Notes: generated by a model from the letters alone, not told the origin. 64,000 bases of DNA from an endosymbiont of Escarpia spicata (GCA_003349915.1 QFXE01000001.1:124001-188000), one strand, 5' to 3'; positions 26,838 through 37,931 are shown, counted from the first letter of the stretch. A program made the numbers and translations.

Positions 26838-27056
26838 ATATTTTCAGCTAGTCAATGCTGCTTAAAAAAACGTTTAAAAAACAAAAGGATAATATGGATA
26901 AGGACAGCATTTATGGAGCGGGAAGAAAAGTGTGTTTTGTACATGAATCGTACAGTATATTTCCTGCCAGAGATGTGGAAAATATAATAATACGTTAATT
27001 ATCAATTTGTTACGCGTATTTATTAGGCATTTGTCAGCTGTGCAGTAAGATGTCAC
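26838..27056. other. Upstream part of the ino1 regulatory region
   Basis: No credible gene occurs in the whole 540-base gap between ino1 and the response-regulator gene (26517-27056). This half is A/T-rich. It is where enhancer sites for a sigma-54 activator would be expected, but I could not identify a convincing repeated site. The other half carries the sigma-54 promoter, the attenuator-like hairpin and a perfect 10-bp palindrome CGAGATCTCG at 26611-26620. Confidence 0.4.
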
Positions 27057-28481
27057 TCAATTGTCGCGAGACGGAATTTTGTTGCGCAGCGTGGTTCTGT
27101 GGAGTCCGAGCAGTTTGGCTGCAGAGACCTGGTTGTCGTCGCAGAGGCGGAGTGCTTCATCGATCAGTTCCCCCTCGGCGAAACTGATCAGTGTATGAAA
27201 AGACCCCTCGGTTTTCTCTGCAACCAGTTGGCGTAGGGCGTAACGCAGAGTTTCACTCAGTTGCCTGAACGTATCGTCACTGGTTGATCCGGCCTCTTGA
27301 GTTGTTATTTTGGGCGGCTCGTTCTCCAGTGCAAGGTCATGATTGGTTAATTTGTTGCCCCGGGCGAGTAGTGCGGAGCGTTTGATGACATGCTCCAGTT
27401 CTCTGACGTTTCCCGGCCAGGAATGGGCACGCAGCCGCTCAATGACACCAGGTTCAAAATCGGACAGTGGTTTGTTCAATTCACCTGCCACCTGTTTTAA
27501 GAAATGGTGGGCCAGCAGTCCGATATCTTCCTGACGATTGCGTAGCGGCGGGACCTGTAGAGTGACCAGATTGAGGCGATGAAGAAGATCTTCCCGAAAA
27601 CACTTGTCTGTAACCTCCTGGGCCAAATTCCGGTTGGTGGCGGTGATCAGTCGAGCCCGCAAGGGGATGGGGGTGCTGCTGCCGATACGCTCGAAACTCC
27701 GTTCCTGTAGGACCCGCAGCAACTTTCCCTGCAGCGGCAGGGGAAGTTCACCAATTTCGTCGAGGAACAGAGTGCCCTCGGCGGCGCTTTCAAAACGCCC
27801 GATACGACGTGTTTCGGCGCTGGTAAAGGCCCCTTTTTCATGGCCGAAGAGTTCACTCTCCAGCAGGTTTTCCGGGATGGCGGCGCAGTTGATGGCGACA
27901 AATGGGGCCTCAGACTGTCTACTGTGCCGGTGGATGCCCCGTGCCACCAACTCCTTACCGACGCCGCTCTCGCCGGTGATCAGCACGGTCATGTTGTTAG
28001 TGGTCAGCAGTCCCATCAGTTTGAAAAGCTCCTGCATGGGAGCGCTCTGTCCCACGAGCCTGGGCTCAGTTTCCGGTTCCGGCTGCTCAGTTTCGGCTTC
28101 AGAGGTGGGCGGCTCGGTGGCGGACTGTTCGAGCATCTGGTGCAGCAGCTGCCTGACGCGGGTCAGCTCCACCGGTTTGCCCAGATAGTCGAAGGCATCG
28201 AGGCGCACCGCCTCCATGGCCGTCTCCATTGCGCCATAGGCGGTCATGATGACAACAGGCAGCCCGCCGATCTCATCACGGATTTGAGCCAGTGTCTCGA
28301 TCCCGTCCATACCGGGCATTCTGACATCCATGAAAACCGCGTCGGGATGTTGTTCGCGGATCACCTGCAAGGCCTCCTTTCCATTGCTGGCGATCAGCGC
28401 CTCATGTCCCTCCATTTCGAACAGACGGGAGAAGGCGTCGCAGATGGCGCGTTCGTCGTCGGCGATGAGGATCTTGCTCAT
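27057..28481 (-). CDS. Sigma-54-dependent response regulator (NtrC family)
   Basis: This 474-aa protein has three domains. A receiver (about residues 3-118) has an acidic pair in ADDE, the phospho-acceptor in FMDVRMPGMDG and the conserved lysine in LGKPV. An AAA+ domain (about 148-385) has Walker A GESGVGKE, Walker B FLDEIGEL and the sigma-54 contact loop. A Fis-type helix-turn-helix is at the C-terminus (AAKLLGLHRTTLRNK). The sigma-54 loop reads GAFTSA instead of the usual GAFTGA. Its start overlaps the kinase stop (ATGA), so the two form one coupled unit. Two sigma-54 promoters, at 26822 and 30258, flank the pair and are its likely targets. Confidence 0.92.
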   Translation of the reverse strand: MSKILIADDERAICDAFSRLFEMEGHEALIASNGKEALQVIREQHPDAVFMDVRMPGMDGIETLAQIRDEIGGLPVVIMTAYGAMETAMEAVRLDAFDYLGKPVELTRVRQLLHQMLEQSATEPPTSEAETEQPEPETEPRLVGQSAPMQELFKLMGLLTTNNMTVLITGESGVGKELVARGIHRHSRQSEAPFVAINCAAIPENLLESELFGHEKGAFTSAETRRIGRFESAAEGTLFLDEIGELPLPLQGKLLRVLQERSFERIGSSTPIPLRARLITATNRNLAQEVTDKCFREDLLHRLNLVTLQVPPLRNRQEDIGLLAHHFLKQVAGELNKPLSDFEPGVIERLRAHSWPGNVRELEHVIKRSALLARGNKLTNHDLALENEPPKITTQEAGSTSDDTFRQLSETLRYALRQLVAEKTEGSFHTLISFAEGELIDEALRLCDDNQVSAAKLLGLHRTTLRNKIPSRDN

Positions 28482-29869
28482 GCGGTGGTATCCTGAAGTG
28501 GCAGGCTGAGGAAAAATCTGGCGCCGCCAAGTTTACTCTTTTCGGCGCGAATCTGTCCGCCATGAAGCTCGGCCAACTCGCGGCAGAGTCGCAATCCAAG
28601 ACCGAATTCACCGGGTTTGTCACTGCTGGGTTGATCGAACAGCGTATCCTGCCGATGCGGCGGAATGCCCGGTCCCGAATCGTCCACAGCAATCCACAGG
28701 CTGCGGCCTCCGGTCTCCAAGCCTGTGCTCAGAAAAATCTTACCGCCGTCCGGCAGTTCATCCTTGGCATTGAGCAGCAGGTTGAGCAGTATCTGCCGGA
28801 GCATATCTCTGTCGGCGGAGAGTGGGGGGAGAGATCGACCGGGCGTCATCTCCAACTGAATGTGCTGGTGCTCGAACTGTAGTCGGGTGAGGTGGATGAT
28901 TTCATCGATCAGCAGATTGACATCGATGGTGGTCTTTGTCGGTTTTGCCGGCAGGCGATGCTGCAGGGTGCCGGAGACGATCAATTCCAGTCGTCCAACC
29001 TCGTCCAGCAGTGTCTGCAATACACCAAGATCCTCTTTGCCGGAGGTCTCCTTCAATAGCTGCAACTGCATCTTGATGGCGGTCAATGGGTTGCGGATTT
29101 CGTGGGCGATGCGGGCGGTCATCTCCCCCAGCGTGGCCATGCGGCTCTGTTCGGCTACCGTATTTTCGTACTCCTGCAGTCTGCCCGCCATAGTATTCAA
29201 GGCGGCCGCAAGATGGCCGATTTCGTCCCGGCGGTGGATGGTTACGGAAGTCTGGCGCTGCCCGGCGGCGATCTTCTCAGCCATCTCCGCCAGTTCTCCA
29301 ATGGGCAGGGTGATGCTGCGGCTGGTGCGGTGACCGACCCAGGCCACCAGCAGCAGCCCGGAGATGACCCCCAGTCCCAGCCACCAGGCCATTCGGTGTG
29401 AAGTTGCGCGGATATCCGACAGGTTTGAGAGGGCGGCCACGTAAGATATGTTTCTGTTACCGCGAGTTTCTATGGGCCGCATCACCAGCAGATAGTCCGC
29501 CCCCCTCAAGTCGACTCTGTGGCGATATTCGGAGTTCAGCAGGTTAGGGTGATCGGCGAGCAATCCAGTGATAATCGTTTGCAGATTGCCTCTCTCTCCC
29601 TGAAAGGTCGTAAAGTCAATCATGCCATCGGCACCGATGAGGGATAGATCGGCCCTGATCAGGTGTGATAGCTGCTCTACGATGCCGGTCGTATGCGGAA
29701 AATCCCTGCGGGAGAGTGTCTCTACGGCGTGGATCAGCTGTTCGTGCAGACGCTTTTCCAATGTTTCGGAAAAGAGTTGACTGCCCATCCACCAAGCCAT
29801 GCCTGCACTGAAGAGCAGAGTAACCACATAGGGGATAAAGAGTCGCTTGTAGATGCCGTCGCTAAACAT
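28478..29869 (-). CDS. Sensor histidine kinase, partner of the sigma-54 regulator
   Basis: This membrane kinase phosphorylates the response regulator encoded directly after it. From ATG 29869 it has a first transmembrane helix (LFIPYVVTLLFSAGMAW), a periplasmic sensor region of about 135 residues, a second helix (about 170-190) and a HAMP linker. The dimerisation domain has the H-box EMTARIAHEIRNPLTAIK. The ATPase domain has the N-box LLNLLLNAKDEL and G-boxes DSGPGIPPH and GLGLRLC. A longer start at 29983 is open but adds a soluble extension unlike typical kinases. The ligand is unknown. Confidence 0.9.
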   Translation of the reverse strand: MFSDGIYKRLFIPYVVTLLFSAGMAWWMGSQLFSETLEKRLHEQLIHAVETLSRRDFPHTTGIVEQLSHLIRADLSLIGADGMIDFTTFQGERGNLQTIITGLLADHPNLLNSEYRHRVDLRGADYLLVMRPIETRGNRNISYVAALSNLSDIRATSHRMAWWLGLGVISGLLLVAWVGHRTSRSITLPIGELAEMAEKIAAGQRQTSVTIHRRDEIGHLAAALNTMAGRLQEYENTVAEQSRMATLGEMTARIAHEIRNPLTAIKMQLQLLKETSGKEDLGVLQTLLDEVGRLELIVSGTLQHRLPAKPTKTTIDVNLLIDEIIHLTRLQFEHQHIQLEMTPGRSLPPLSADRDMLRQILLNLLLNAKDELPDGGKIFLSTGLETGGRSLWIAVDDSGPGIPPHRQDTLFDQPSSDKPGEFGLGLRLCRELAELHGGQIRAEKSKLGGARFFLSLPLQDTTA

Positions 29870-30345
29870 GTAACTCGCTGAACTCACTGCTTTTGTCTCG
29901 ACACAGCATATCTTAGCTTTTGGTTTTAATGGAGAGTAAAAAAATGTGTCGGGAAAATTTACACTTTTTTGCTTTGTCAGCACGGCACGAATTAAGCAGG
30001 TGCTAATAAACTTATTTTTATTTTGATCTCCAGAATCAGCGACAAGTCATTGAATAGTAGCGTTTAAACCAGTGGGTAAAACAAACTTCAAACGATTGCC
30101 TCGTAAGGTAGACTGCCATAAAGGAACAAGCTTCCTGTTTCGTGCTGGTTTTGAGATTTCACAGGTGCCGGATAACTTTACAATTGGGAACAAATAGACT
30201 TCCTTTGTTTTGAGTGAATGTCATTAACTATTTGAAATATAAGCATTAATAGTTTATTGGCCTGGAAATTGCTCAGTATAAGTCGACTTTGAAAGAATGT
30301 TGTCAGTTTACAAACTGCAATTTCGTTGACCTGGAGGTTTCCATA
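29870..30345. other. Divergent regulatory region between the kinase and PEP-CTERM genes
   Basis: This A/T-rich stretch of about 475 bases separates the minus-strand kinase from the plus-strand PEP-CTERM gene. It holds the sigma-54 promoter at 30258 and an inverted pair CGACACA/TGTGTCG about 40 bases apart near 29900-29950 that could be an activator site. No gene is seen. A weaker -24/-12-like match lies near 29980. Confidence 0.45.
30258..30273 (+). promoter_or_regulatory. Predicted sigma-54 promoter of the PEP-CTERM gene
   Basis: The sequence TGGCCTGGAAATTGCT fits TGGCACG-N4-TTGCW with the correct 10-base spacing between GG and GC. It lies about 73 bases before the ATG at 30346, leaving a leader of about 62 bases. 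PEP-CTERM genes in other Proteobacteria are known to be under sigma-54 and PrsK/PrsR control, so the match is credible. The divergent regulator gene here is a candidate activator. Confidence 0.75.
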
Positions 30346-31014
30346 ATGAATCGTGTAATTGGTAATGGCTTTAAGAGCACCGCACTGGCCCTGGCGGGCG
30401 CGGCTCTTCTGGTTTGGGGTTCGGCGGCATCTGCGATGCCGATCGATTTTTTGGGTCTGGACGGCACTCCCGATCCGCTGGTTGAAGGTTACCAGTTCTC
30501 TGCGGGTGATTTCACTTCCTGGGCCGACACATTTGTAACCACCGATTTCGGTGATCCCAATGAGTTCCTGCTCAGCGGCGCTGATACGTATGAAATCATG
30601 GGTGCTGGCCCCGATAAGAGCTTTATCAACATCGACGCCCCCGGCGCATCGGTTGGCGGTACCGGTTTCGATACCACCATCTCTGTGGATGCCATGTTTG
30701 ACTCCCCGCTGCCAAGTGCCTCCACGCTGGTAATGCAGGCGTTGTTTGGTGGTGCGGTTGTTGGTTCTGACACTATCACCCAGTCCGGAACAGCATTTGA
30801 AGCGATGAGCATCTCCCTGGTGGATCTCGCATTCGACACCATTTGGCTGTTCGATACGGCAGCTGTTGGCGATGCCTTCCGCATCGACAATTTCAATGTG
30901 ACTGTTGTCGACAACACCGGTGGCGGTGGCCCGGTTCCTGAGCCTTCAGTACTGCTGCTGATGCTTGCAGGGCTGGCAGGACTTGGCATGGCAAAGCGCC
31001 GCACCAAAGCTTAA
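30346..31014 (+). CDS. PEP-CTERM sorted surface protein
   Basis: A 222-aa exported protein. ATG 30346 follows a GGAGG site by 7 bases and begins a signal peptide (residues 1-29, ending GSAASA). The middle is beta-rich and shows no enzyme motif. The C-terminus is a textbook PEP-CTERM signal: VPEPS, a hydrophobic helix (VLLLMLAGLAGLGMA) and a basic end KRRTKA. Such proteins are processed by exosortase and deposited in the exopolymer matrix. No exosortase is in the window, but the polysaccharide genes at 1-4.6 kb may be part of such a system. The two toroid-PKD genes follow in the same direction. Confidence 0.92.
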   Translation: MNRVIGNGFKSTALALAGAALLVWGSAASAMPIDFLGLDGTPDPLVEGYQFSAGDFTSWADTFVTTDFGDPNEFLLSGADTYEIMGAGPDKSFINIDAPGASVGGTGFDTTISVDAMFDSPLPSASTLVMQALFGGAVVGSDTITQSGTAFEAMSISLVDLAFDTIWLFDTAAVGDAFRIDNFNVTVVDNTGGGGPVPEPSVLLLMLAGLAGLGMAKRRTKA

Positions 31015-31053
31015 ACGACAATCAAGGAATTCGGGTTCATAGCCTGTCTGAAA

Positions 31054-31089
31054 CCACGGGGAGAATGCGGACCAACCGTCTGCACGTGG
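31054..31089 (+). promoter_or_regulatory. Conserved leader hairpin before toroid-PKD copy 1
   Basis: An outer CCACG/CGTGG stem encloses an inner GCGGAC/GTCTGC stem. The same architecture occurs at 33956-33991 before copy 2. The inner stem there pairs as GCGGAC/ATCCGT, so some positions changed while pairing was mostly kept. The surrounding leader from about 31026 to the start codon is also similar in both copies. The function is unknown. Confidence 0.5.
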
Positions 31090-31171
31090 AAAAGGACGGG
31101 CTTTGAGCCGGGATGAATAAACCGGCCTGGATGGCCAAATCAAGTAGTCTCAAATAACGGAGGGGAATCCG

Positions 31172-33634
31172 ATGAAGAGATCGATTAAATGGCGTTGGCT
31201 GGTGATGCTTGCGCCGCTAGCCATGCTGGCGATGTCCAGCGTGGAGGCGGCGGTAAACGTACGCGTACAGCCAAGTGGTGATAATGTAACGACAGCCTAT
31301 GCGTTGTCAGGTGAGCAGCGCATACTCTTCGGCAACGTAGAGGGCGCGGCAGCCTATGAGTGCCGCTGGCAGTTCAGTGACGGTACCCCCGCCACTGCAT
31401 GGGCTGCACCTGGCGCTACCCGCTTTATCAATACAACCCACACCTATGCATCCGCAGCACCTCACTGGGCGCGGCTTACCTGCCGGGATCCCGGTAACAT
31501 TGCAGACACCGACTCCGAAACCATCAACATGCTGGTCATAGGTACAGATAATCTGAACCGCCAGAAGAACGATGCGATCGATGACGGTCTACGCTACTCA
31601 TACAACCGTATCCTTACCGGCGGCTCCTATCAGGGCTGTTTCTATGGTAGCGGGCAGTATGGTGCGTCCACCGGTATGGCACTGCTTGCTTTTGAGAACC
31701 ACGGCCATAACCTCGACTCCAACGACGAGGATATCTACAAGGCAGTGGTCGAAGAGGGCCTAGCCTGTATTCTGCGGGTCTATCCCACGGCGATCAACAT
31801 GACCAACCAGGCTTGCGTAGGCGATCCTGAGTTGGGTGATACTGATGCCGACAACGACAACAAGGGCCTGCGCTTCCAGTCCACCAACCAGTACTACACC
31901 CCCTTCATGATGATGGCTATCGTCAATGCGGGCAGTCTGGCAACTGGGCAGTCCCATGTGGTCAATTACGGCAATGCTGCGGTCAACGGCATGTCACTCT
32001 ATGACATCGCAGTCGACACCAAGGACTACCTGGTCTGGTCGCAGGGCGATGCCAACAGCTGTGTCCGTAACGGTTGGCGTTATTGGGAACACTCCGCTGG
32101 TCCGGATAACTCCGCGAACCAGTGGCCCGCGCTGGCGCTGGCTGAGGCGGCTACCCGTTGGGGTATAGATTCCAATCCGGTTGCCAAGACCCAGCAGGAT
32201 GGATGGCTGACCGCATCTCAGTATCCGGGTACTACCGGTCACGGCGGTGGTTTTTGCTACACCTACTGTGGTGGCGCCAACTATGCACGCACCGCAGCGG
32301 GCGTGATCGATCACCAGTGGGTGGGTACAGCTATCGGTGATTCAAGAGTACAGCGCGCGCTGGACTACCTGGAGCGTAACTTCTTCACCACCGCGAGCGA
32401 CGGCAACACCCGGAACTTCTACGCCATGTATGGTTTCTACAAGGCGATGAAGCTCTATGGTATTCCCGACGACAACTTCCGGGGTATCGACTGGACTCAG
32501 GAGTACACCAATTGGCTGGTCAACAGTCGTCAGTTCACGTCCGCCACCTATAAGGGCAGTTACTTCCGTGGTATCTACAACTGGTTCAACACGGATTTCG
32601 ACACTTATGTCGCCCTGGCAATCCTGGCGCCAGAAGTAGCCAGTCTGCCACCGGTTGCACAGGCTGGTCCTGACCAGTCCGTACTGCCTGGCACTGTGGT
32701 GAACTTTGACGGTTCCACTTCAGTACACACTGATCCGACCAAGGCACTGTTTGTCTTCAGATGGGACTTCGATGCCACCGACGGTCTCTGGTGGGAAGCA
32801 GGACCTTTCCCGGCAGCGGGTGAAGGCGCGGTTGGCGTAACTGCCAGCAATGTCTATGCCGACACAAGTTCACCAGAAGACTACACGGTGACCCTGCAGG
32901 TGACGGATAATGGCGGTACCCCTGCCAATCCCGATCCGGCCATGACCGACAGCGACGCGTTGAATGTTCATGTGGAAACGTTCCAGGTACCACCGGTTCC
33001 AGTAACCAACGGTCCTTGGGCTGCGATTCCTGGCGTTCCGGTAACCTTCGACGGCTCGGCATCCTTCGATCCGAACCCGGGTGATACCATCACGTCGTAC
33101 GAGTGGGATCTGGATGGTGATGGCGTCTTCAACGAAGTGCCTGATGATGGTACCCCCGTAGCTCCGGGTGTGGTGACCAAGACCTTCCCGGCTCCAACCT
33201 CTGGTGTGGCTACATTGAGGGTGACCGATAACCACGGTGCCTCTGCTGCCTCCGATGCCGAGTTCATCGCAGTCGGTCTGGCCTATGTGACCGACTATGT
33301 GAACTGTTGGGTTACCCGCACGGGTCGTTACACCTACCACTACGGCATGGTCATCACGGTTGAAAATATCGGTGACGCAGAACTCCAGAACCTGGAGATG
33401 ACGCTGACCGGTGTGCCTGACAACCGCACGATTGTCGATGATACGTCGCTCTTGGGTACATTGGCTCCTGCTGCTCAGGCAGCGACTGCCTGTGATCCTG
33501 GCGCCAAGACTGCCGATATATCGACTGTTCTCAATCGCCGTGTTCCCTTCGGTGGAACCTGGGAATGGAAGGCTGAGTTTGACTCAGACGGCACTCACTA
33601 TGTAATTCCAAACCTGCCGCCTCTGGCGCCATAA
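31172..33634 (+). CDS. Secreted toroid-PKD protein, copy 1
   Basis: An 820-aa exported protein. A signal peptide (residues 1-27) precedes a beta-rich domain (28-120), then an alpha/alpha-toroid domain of the terpene-cyclase type (about 125-490). It has internal repeats such as DDGLRYSYN, STGMALLAFENHG, QWPALALAEAATRW and DTYVALAIL. Two PKD-like domains follow (about 493-600 and 603-705, each beginning near PPVAQAGPDQ or PPVPVTNGP). A C-terminal domain (about 707-820) contains MVITVENIGDAELQN. The cyclase catalytic motif is not apparent, so it may bind or cross-link surface material. It is the first of two tandem copies and may be read from the PEP-CTERM promoter, as no terminator separates them. 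Confidence 0.8.
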   Translation: MKRSIKWRWLVMLAPLAMLAMSSVEAAVNVRVQPSGDNVTTAYALSGEQRILFGNVEGAAAYECRWQFSDGTPATAWAAPGATRFINTTHTYASAAPHWARLTCRDPGNIADTDSETINMLVIGTDNLNRQKNDAIDDGLRYSYNRILTGGSYQGCFYGSGQYGASTGMALLAFENHGHNLDSNDEDIYKAVVEEGLACILRVYPTAINMTNQACVGDPELGDTDADNDNKGLRFQSTNQYYTPFMMMAIVNAGSLATGQSHVVNYGNAAVNGMSLYDIAVDTKDYLVWSQGDANSCVRNGWRYWEHSAGPDNSANQWPALALAEAATRWGIDSNPVAKTQQDGWLTASQYPGTTGHGGGFCYTYCGGANYARTAAGVIDHQWVGTAIGDSRVQRALDYLERNFFTTASDGNTRNFYAMYGFYKAMKLYGIPDDNFRGIDWTQEYTNWLVNSRQFTSATYKGSYFRGIYNWFNTDFDTYVALAILAPEVASLPPVAQAGPDQSVLPGTVVNFDGSTSVHTDPTKALFVFRWDFDATDGLWWEAGPFPAAGEGAVGVTASNVYADTSSPEDYTVTLQVTDNGGTPANPDPAMTDSDALNVHVETFQVPPVPVTNGPWAAIPGVPVTFDGSASFDPNPGDTITSYEWDLDGDGVFNEVPDDGTPVAPGVVTKTFPAPTSGVATLRVTDNHGASAASDAEFIAVGLAYVTDYVNCWVTRTGRYTYHYGMVITVENIGDAELQNLEMTLTGVPDNRTIVDDTSLLGTLAPAAQAATACDPGAKTADISTVLNRRVPFGGTWEWKAEFDSDGTHYVIPNLPPLAP

Positions 33635-33680
33635 GTCTGGATGATCGGGGGCCAGGGAGGCCCTTCAAGTGAGAAACAAC

Positions 33681-33717
33681 AAACCCACCCCGGCTGGAGC
33701 CGGGGTGGGTTTTTTAT
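33681..33717 (+). terminator. Strong terminator after toroid-PKD copy 1
   Basis: A perfect 14-bp stem (AAACCCACCCCGGC) with a TGGA loop is followed by TTTATT. A near-identical hairpin ends copy 2 at 36599. Confidence 0.95.
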
Positions 33718-33720
33718 TGC

Positions 33721-33770
33721 CTGGGATTCTGTCGGATATATCCCCTCTGCCGACAGTCTCCCAGCTTTTT
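33721..33770 (+). terminator. Second hairpin with T tract
   Basis: CTGGGA-tt-CTGTCGG pairs with CCGACAG-tc-TCCCAG across a 14-base loop and is followed by CTTTTT. It directly follows the main terminator and may act as a back-up or be left from the duplication. The 145 bases after it, up to the copy 2 leader, hold nothing else that I recognise. Confidence 0.6.
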
Positions 33771-33955
33771 ATCCTGGCGATTTGCAGTTGTAAATCAGGT
33801 TGGGGTGATATCGGTTTTACCTCTCCGATAGATGAATTGATCAGTGTCATTGTTATCGCTGTTATTGATCGAATTGTCTGGGTTTAACATGGTAAGGCGC
33901 AGTCTTGATTCCTAAACTTGGAATAAGGAGTTCGGGCTCATAGTCTGTCTGGAAT

Positions 33956-33991
33956 CCACGGGGAGAATGCGGACAAATCATCCGTACGTGG
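33956..33991 (+). promoter_or_regulatory. Conserved leader hairpin before toroid-PKD copy 2
   Basis: This is the counterpart of the hairpin at 31054-31089: CCACG/CGTGG outside and GCGGAC/ATCCGT inside. It shares the flanking leader from about 33929 to 34065 with copy 1, apart from short gaps. No promoter of a recognised class was found nearby, and a terminator separates it from copy 1, so this leader must contain or follow its own promoter. Confidence 0.5.
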
Positions 33992-34065
33992 CGATTGAAG
34001 GAGATTTGAGTCGGAATGAAAAGTCGGCACGGATGCCAATTCAGGTAGTAACGGAGGGGAATCCG

Positions 34066-36552
<2,487 letters not shown>

Positions 36553-36598
36553 GTCTGGATGAACAGGGGCCAGGGAGGCCCTTCAAGTGAGAAACAAC

Positions 36599-36636
36599 AA
36601 ACCCGCCCCGGCTGGAGCCGGGGTGGGTTTTTTATT
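36599..36636 (+). terminator. Terminator after toroid-PKD copy 2
   Basis: AAACCCGCCCCGGC pairs with GCCGGGGTGGGTTT across a TGGA loop (one G-T pair) and is followed by TTTATT. It is a duplicate of the terminator at 33681. Confidence 0.95.
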
Positions 36637-36672
36637 GGCAATGCGGGTGAGATAGGCGCATTATTCTTCTTA

Positions 36673-37263
36673 ATGAAGATGCAAAATATCATAACAATTG
36701 GGGCTGCGTTTGTGGCCGTACTGATGCTCCTTGATCTCTTCTCAGGGGATGAGGAATCTACTGACGGTCTGGAGGGTATTCAGCCGGTGCAGTTACAGGA
36801 AGATGACACGCCGGGATCTGCCCCCTTCCCTGTTGCTGATGGGCGTCAGGTCATCGAGATGTCGCCACTGGAGGCGGAGTCGCCAGCCCCGGTGGAGAAA
36901 CCCGATGTTACAGACCAGGAAAAAATATCTCAGTCCGCAAGTGGTCAGGTAGTTGCAGAGCAGGTCAAGGGTGGAGAGTCAGAAGAGGTCTCCTTCGAGT
37001 CTTATCTGGGCAAGGTGCAGGCCGATGCCGAGATCAAGGAGATCGCTGAAGAAGCTTTAGAGCGCTACGAAGGTGAGATATCGGAGTTGACAGACCGGTT
37101 TTTGCAAAGTGGCGGTTATTACAATGCTGATGGCGAATTGGTCTACCCGGAAGGTCTGCCTGAAGAGACGCTTCATAAGCTGGAACTCATCCAGCAGGAG
37201 ATGTTCAATATCCGTGAGTCGATGAAAGTTCGGCAGGAACACCTACGCGGAATTAAATATTAG
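36673..37263 (+). CDS. Membrane-anchored acidic protein, unknown family
   Basis: ATG 36673 gives 196 aa with a single N-terminal membrane helix (IITIGAAFVAVLMLLDLF). The rest is a long acidic, proline- and glutamate-rich segment, then a probably helical C-terminal region from about residue 110 (EEALERYEGEISELTDRFL). I reject a longer frame from 36559 because it runs through the terminator. The protein would face the periplasm. No family is recognised. It lies between the toroid-PKD terminator and a convergent VTT gene. Confidence 0.6.
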   Translation: MKMQNIITIGAAFVAVLMLLDLFSGDEESTDGLEGIQPVQLQEDDTPGSAPFPVADGRQVIEMSPLEAESPAPVEKPDVTDQEKISQSASGQVVAEQVKGGESEEVSFESYLGKVQADAEIKEIAEEALERYEGEISELTDRFLQSGGYYNADGELVYPEGLPEETLHKLELIQQEMFNIRESMKVRQEHLRGIKY

Positions 37264-37295
37264 CAGGCATTCAATCTGCTTGCCGGGATCTGTTT

Positions 37296-37931
37296 CTACT
37301 CCCTGTAGGGTGCGCTGTGTGCACCATTGCGGCTATCGTCGCTCCGTTTCCGATAGCGTCGCCAGACAAGCCAGGTTATCACTGGCAAACCCAATGGAAT
37401 CAACAGGCCGGGCCCGAGAAATGAATCCGGCAGAAGGGTGGCGCCGTTACCTGCCAGAACAAGCGAGATCAGTCCGTTTGCGATGAGCGTGACCAGAAAA
37501 AAGTGCCGCAGTGACATGCCTCCCGCCCCAGCGGCGAAGGCGACCGCTTCTGCCAGCACTGGTACCGGTCGGCTGATGGCGAGTATGACCAGCGTTGGTG
37601 CTTCGGGCAGCTCTCTGTCGGGTCTGGAAAACAGCATGCGCCCGGCCAGCCAACCGAACGTATTTCCCAGCATCAGTCCAAGCCAGCACCAGAGCCAGCC
37701 TGGGATAATACCGAGGCGGGCGCCGAGCATGGTGCCTACGATGCTCGAAGGAATCGGCAGCAGGATATCACTGGCCAGCAGGCCCGCCCCGGTCAATCCG
37801 AAGTAGAACGCGTTGTCATCGGTGGCGGAGAGCCACTGCTCCCCTGGAAGTTCCCCGATCACAACGAAGGGGATGATGGGAATCAGCAGTGCCAGGGTGA
37901 TGACAAGGATCTGTTGTTTATGAAGTCGCAT
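37296..37931 (-). CDS. VTT-domain (DedA/TVP38-type) membrane protein
   Basis: A 211-aa membrane protein with five to six helices. The central part fits the VTT fold of DedA-type proteins, with a proline-rich re-entrant segment (LPIPSSIVGTMLGARLG, about 56-72), a GRMLFSRPD arginine region, and ISRPVPVLAEAVAFAAGAGG further on. Members are implicated in lipid scrambling or membrane homeostasis. The last ten residues (NGAHSAPYRE) are encoded by a repeat fragment at 37305-37328, so the gene end has been overwritten or extended by it. Confidence 0.85.
   Translation of the reverse strand: MRLHKQQILVITLALLIPIIPFVVIGELPGEQWLSATDDNAFYFGLTGAGLLASDILLPIPSSIVGTMLGARLGIIPGWLWCWLGLMLGNTFGWLAGRMLFSRPDRELPEAPTLVILAISRPVPVLAEAVAFAAGAGGMSLRHFFLVTLIANGLISLVLAGNGATLLPDSFLGPGLLIPLGLPVITWLVWRRYRKRSDDSRNGAHSAPYRE
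37305..37327. repeat. Partial copy of a GTAGGGTGCGC repeat
   Basis: The sequence beginning GTAGGGTGCGCTGTGTGCAC resembles one arm of the palindromic element at 42607-42663. It lies inside the 3' end of the VTT gene and supplies its last codons. The partner arm is not seen. Confidence 0.6.

Noticed and set aside
26592-26987. 131-codon frame on the plus strand in the ino1 upstream region
   Set aside because: It runs against the predicted sigma-54 promoter and hairpin, has no ribosome-binding site and shows no coding-like composition.
29970-29995. Second sigma-54-like site (GGCACGAATTAAGC)
   Set aside because: The GG-GC spacing fits, but the TTGC box reads AAGC. It is weaker than the site at 30258 and lies far from the gene.
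31026-31171. Idea that the shared leader is a cyclic di-GMP riboswitch
   Set aside because: The conserved GCAAA and tetraloop-receptor features of the known classes are not present. Only the hairpin pair was kept as a finding.
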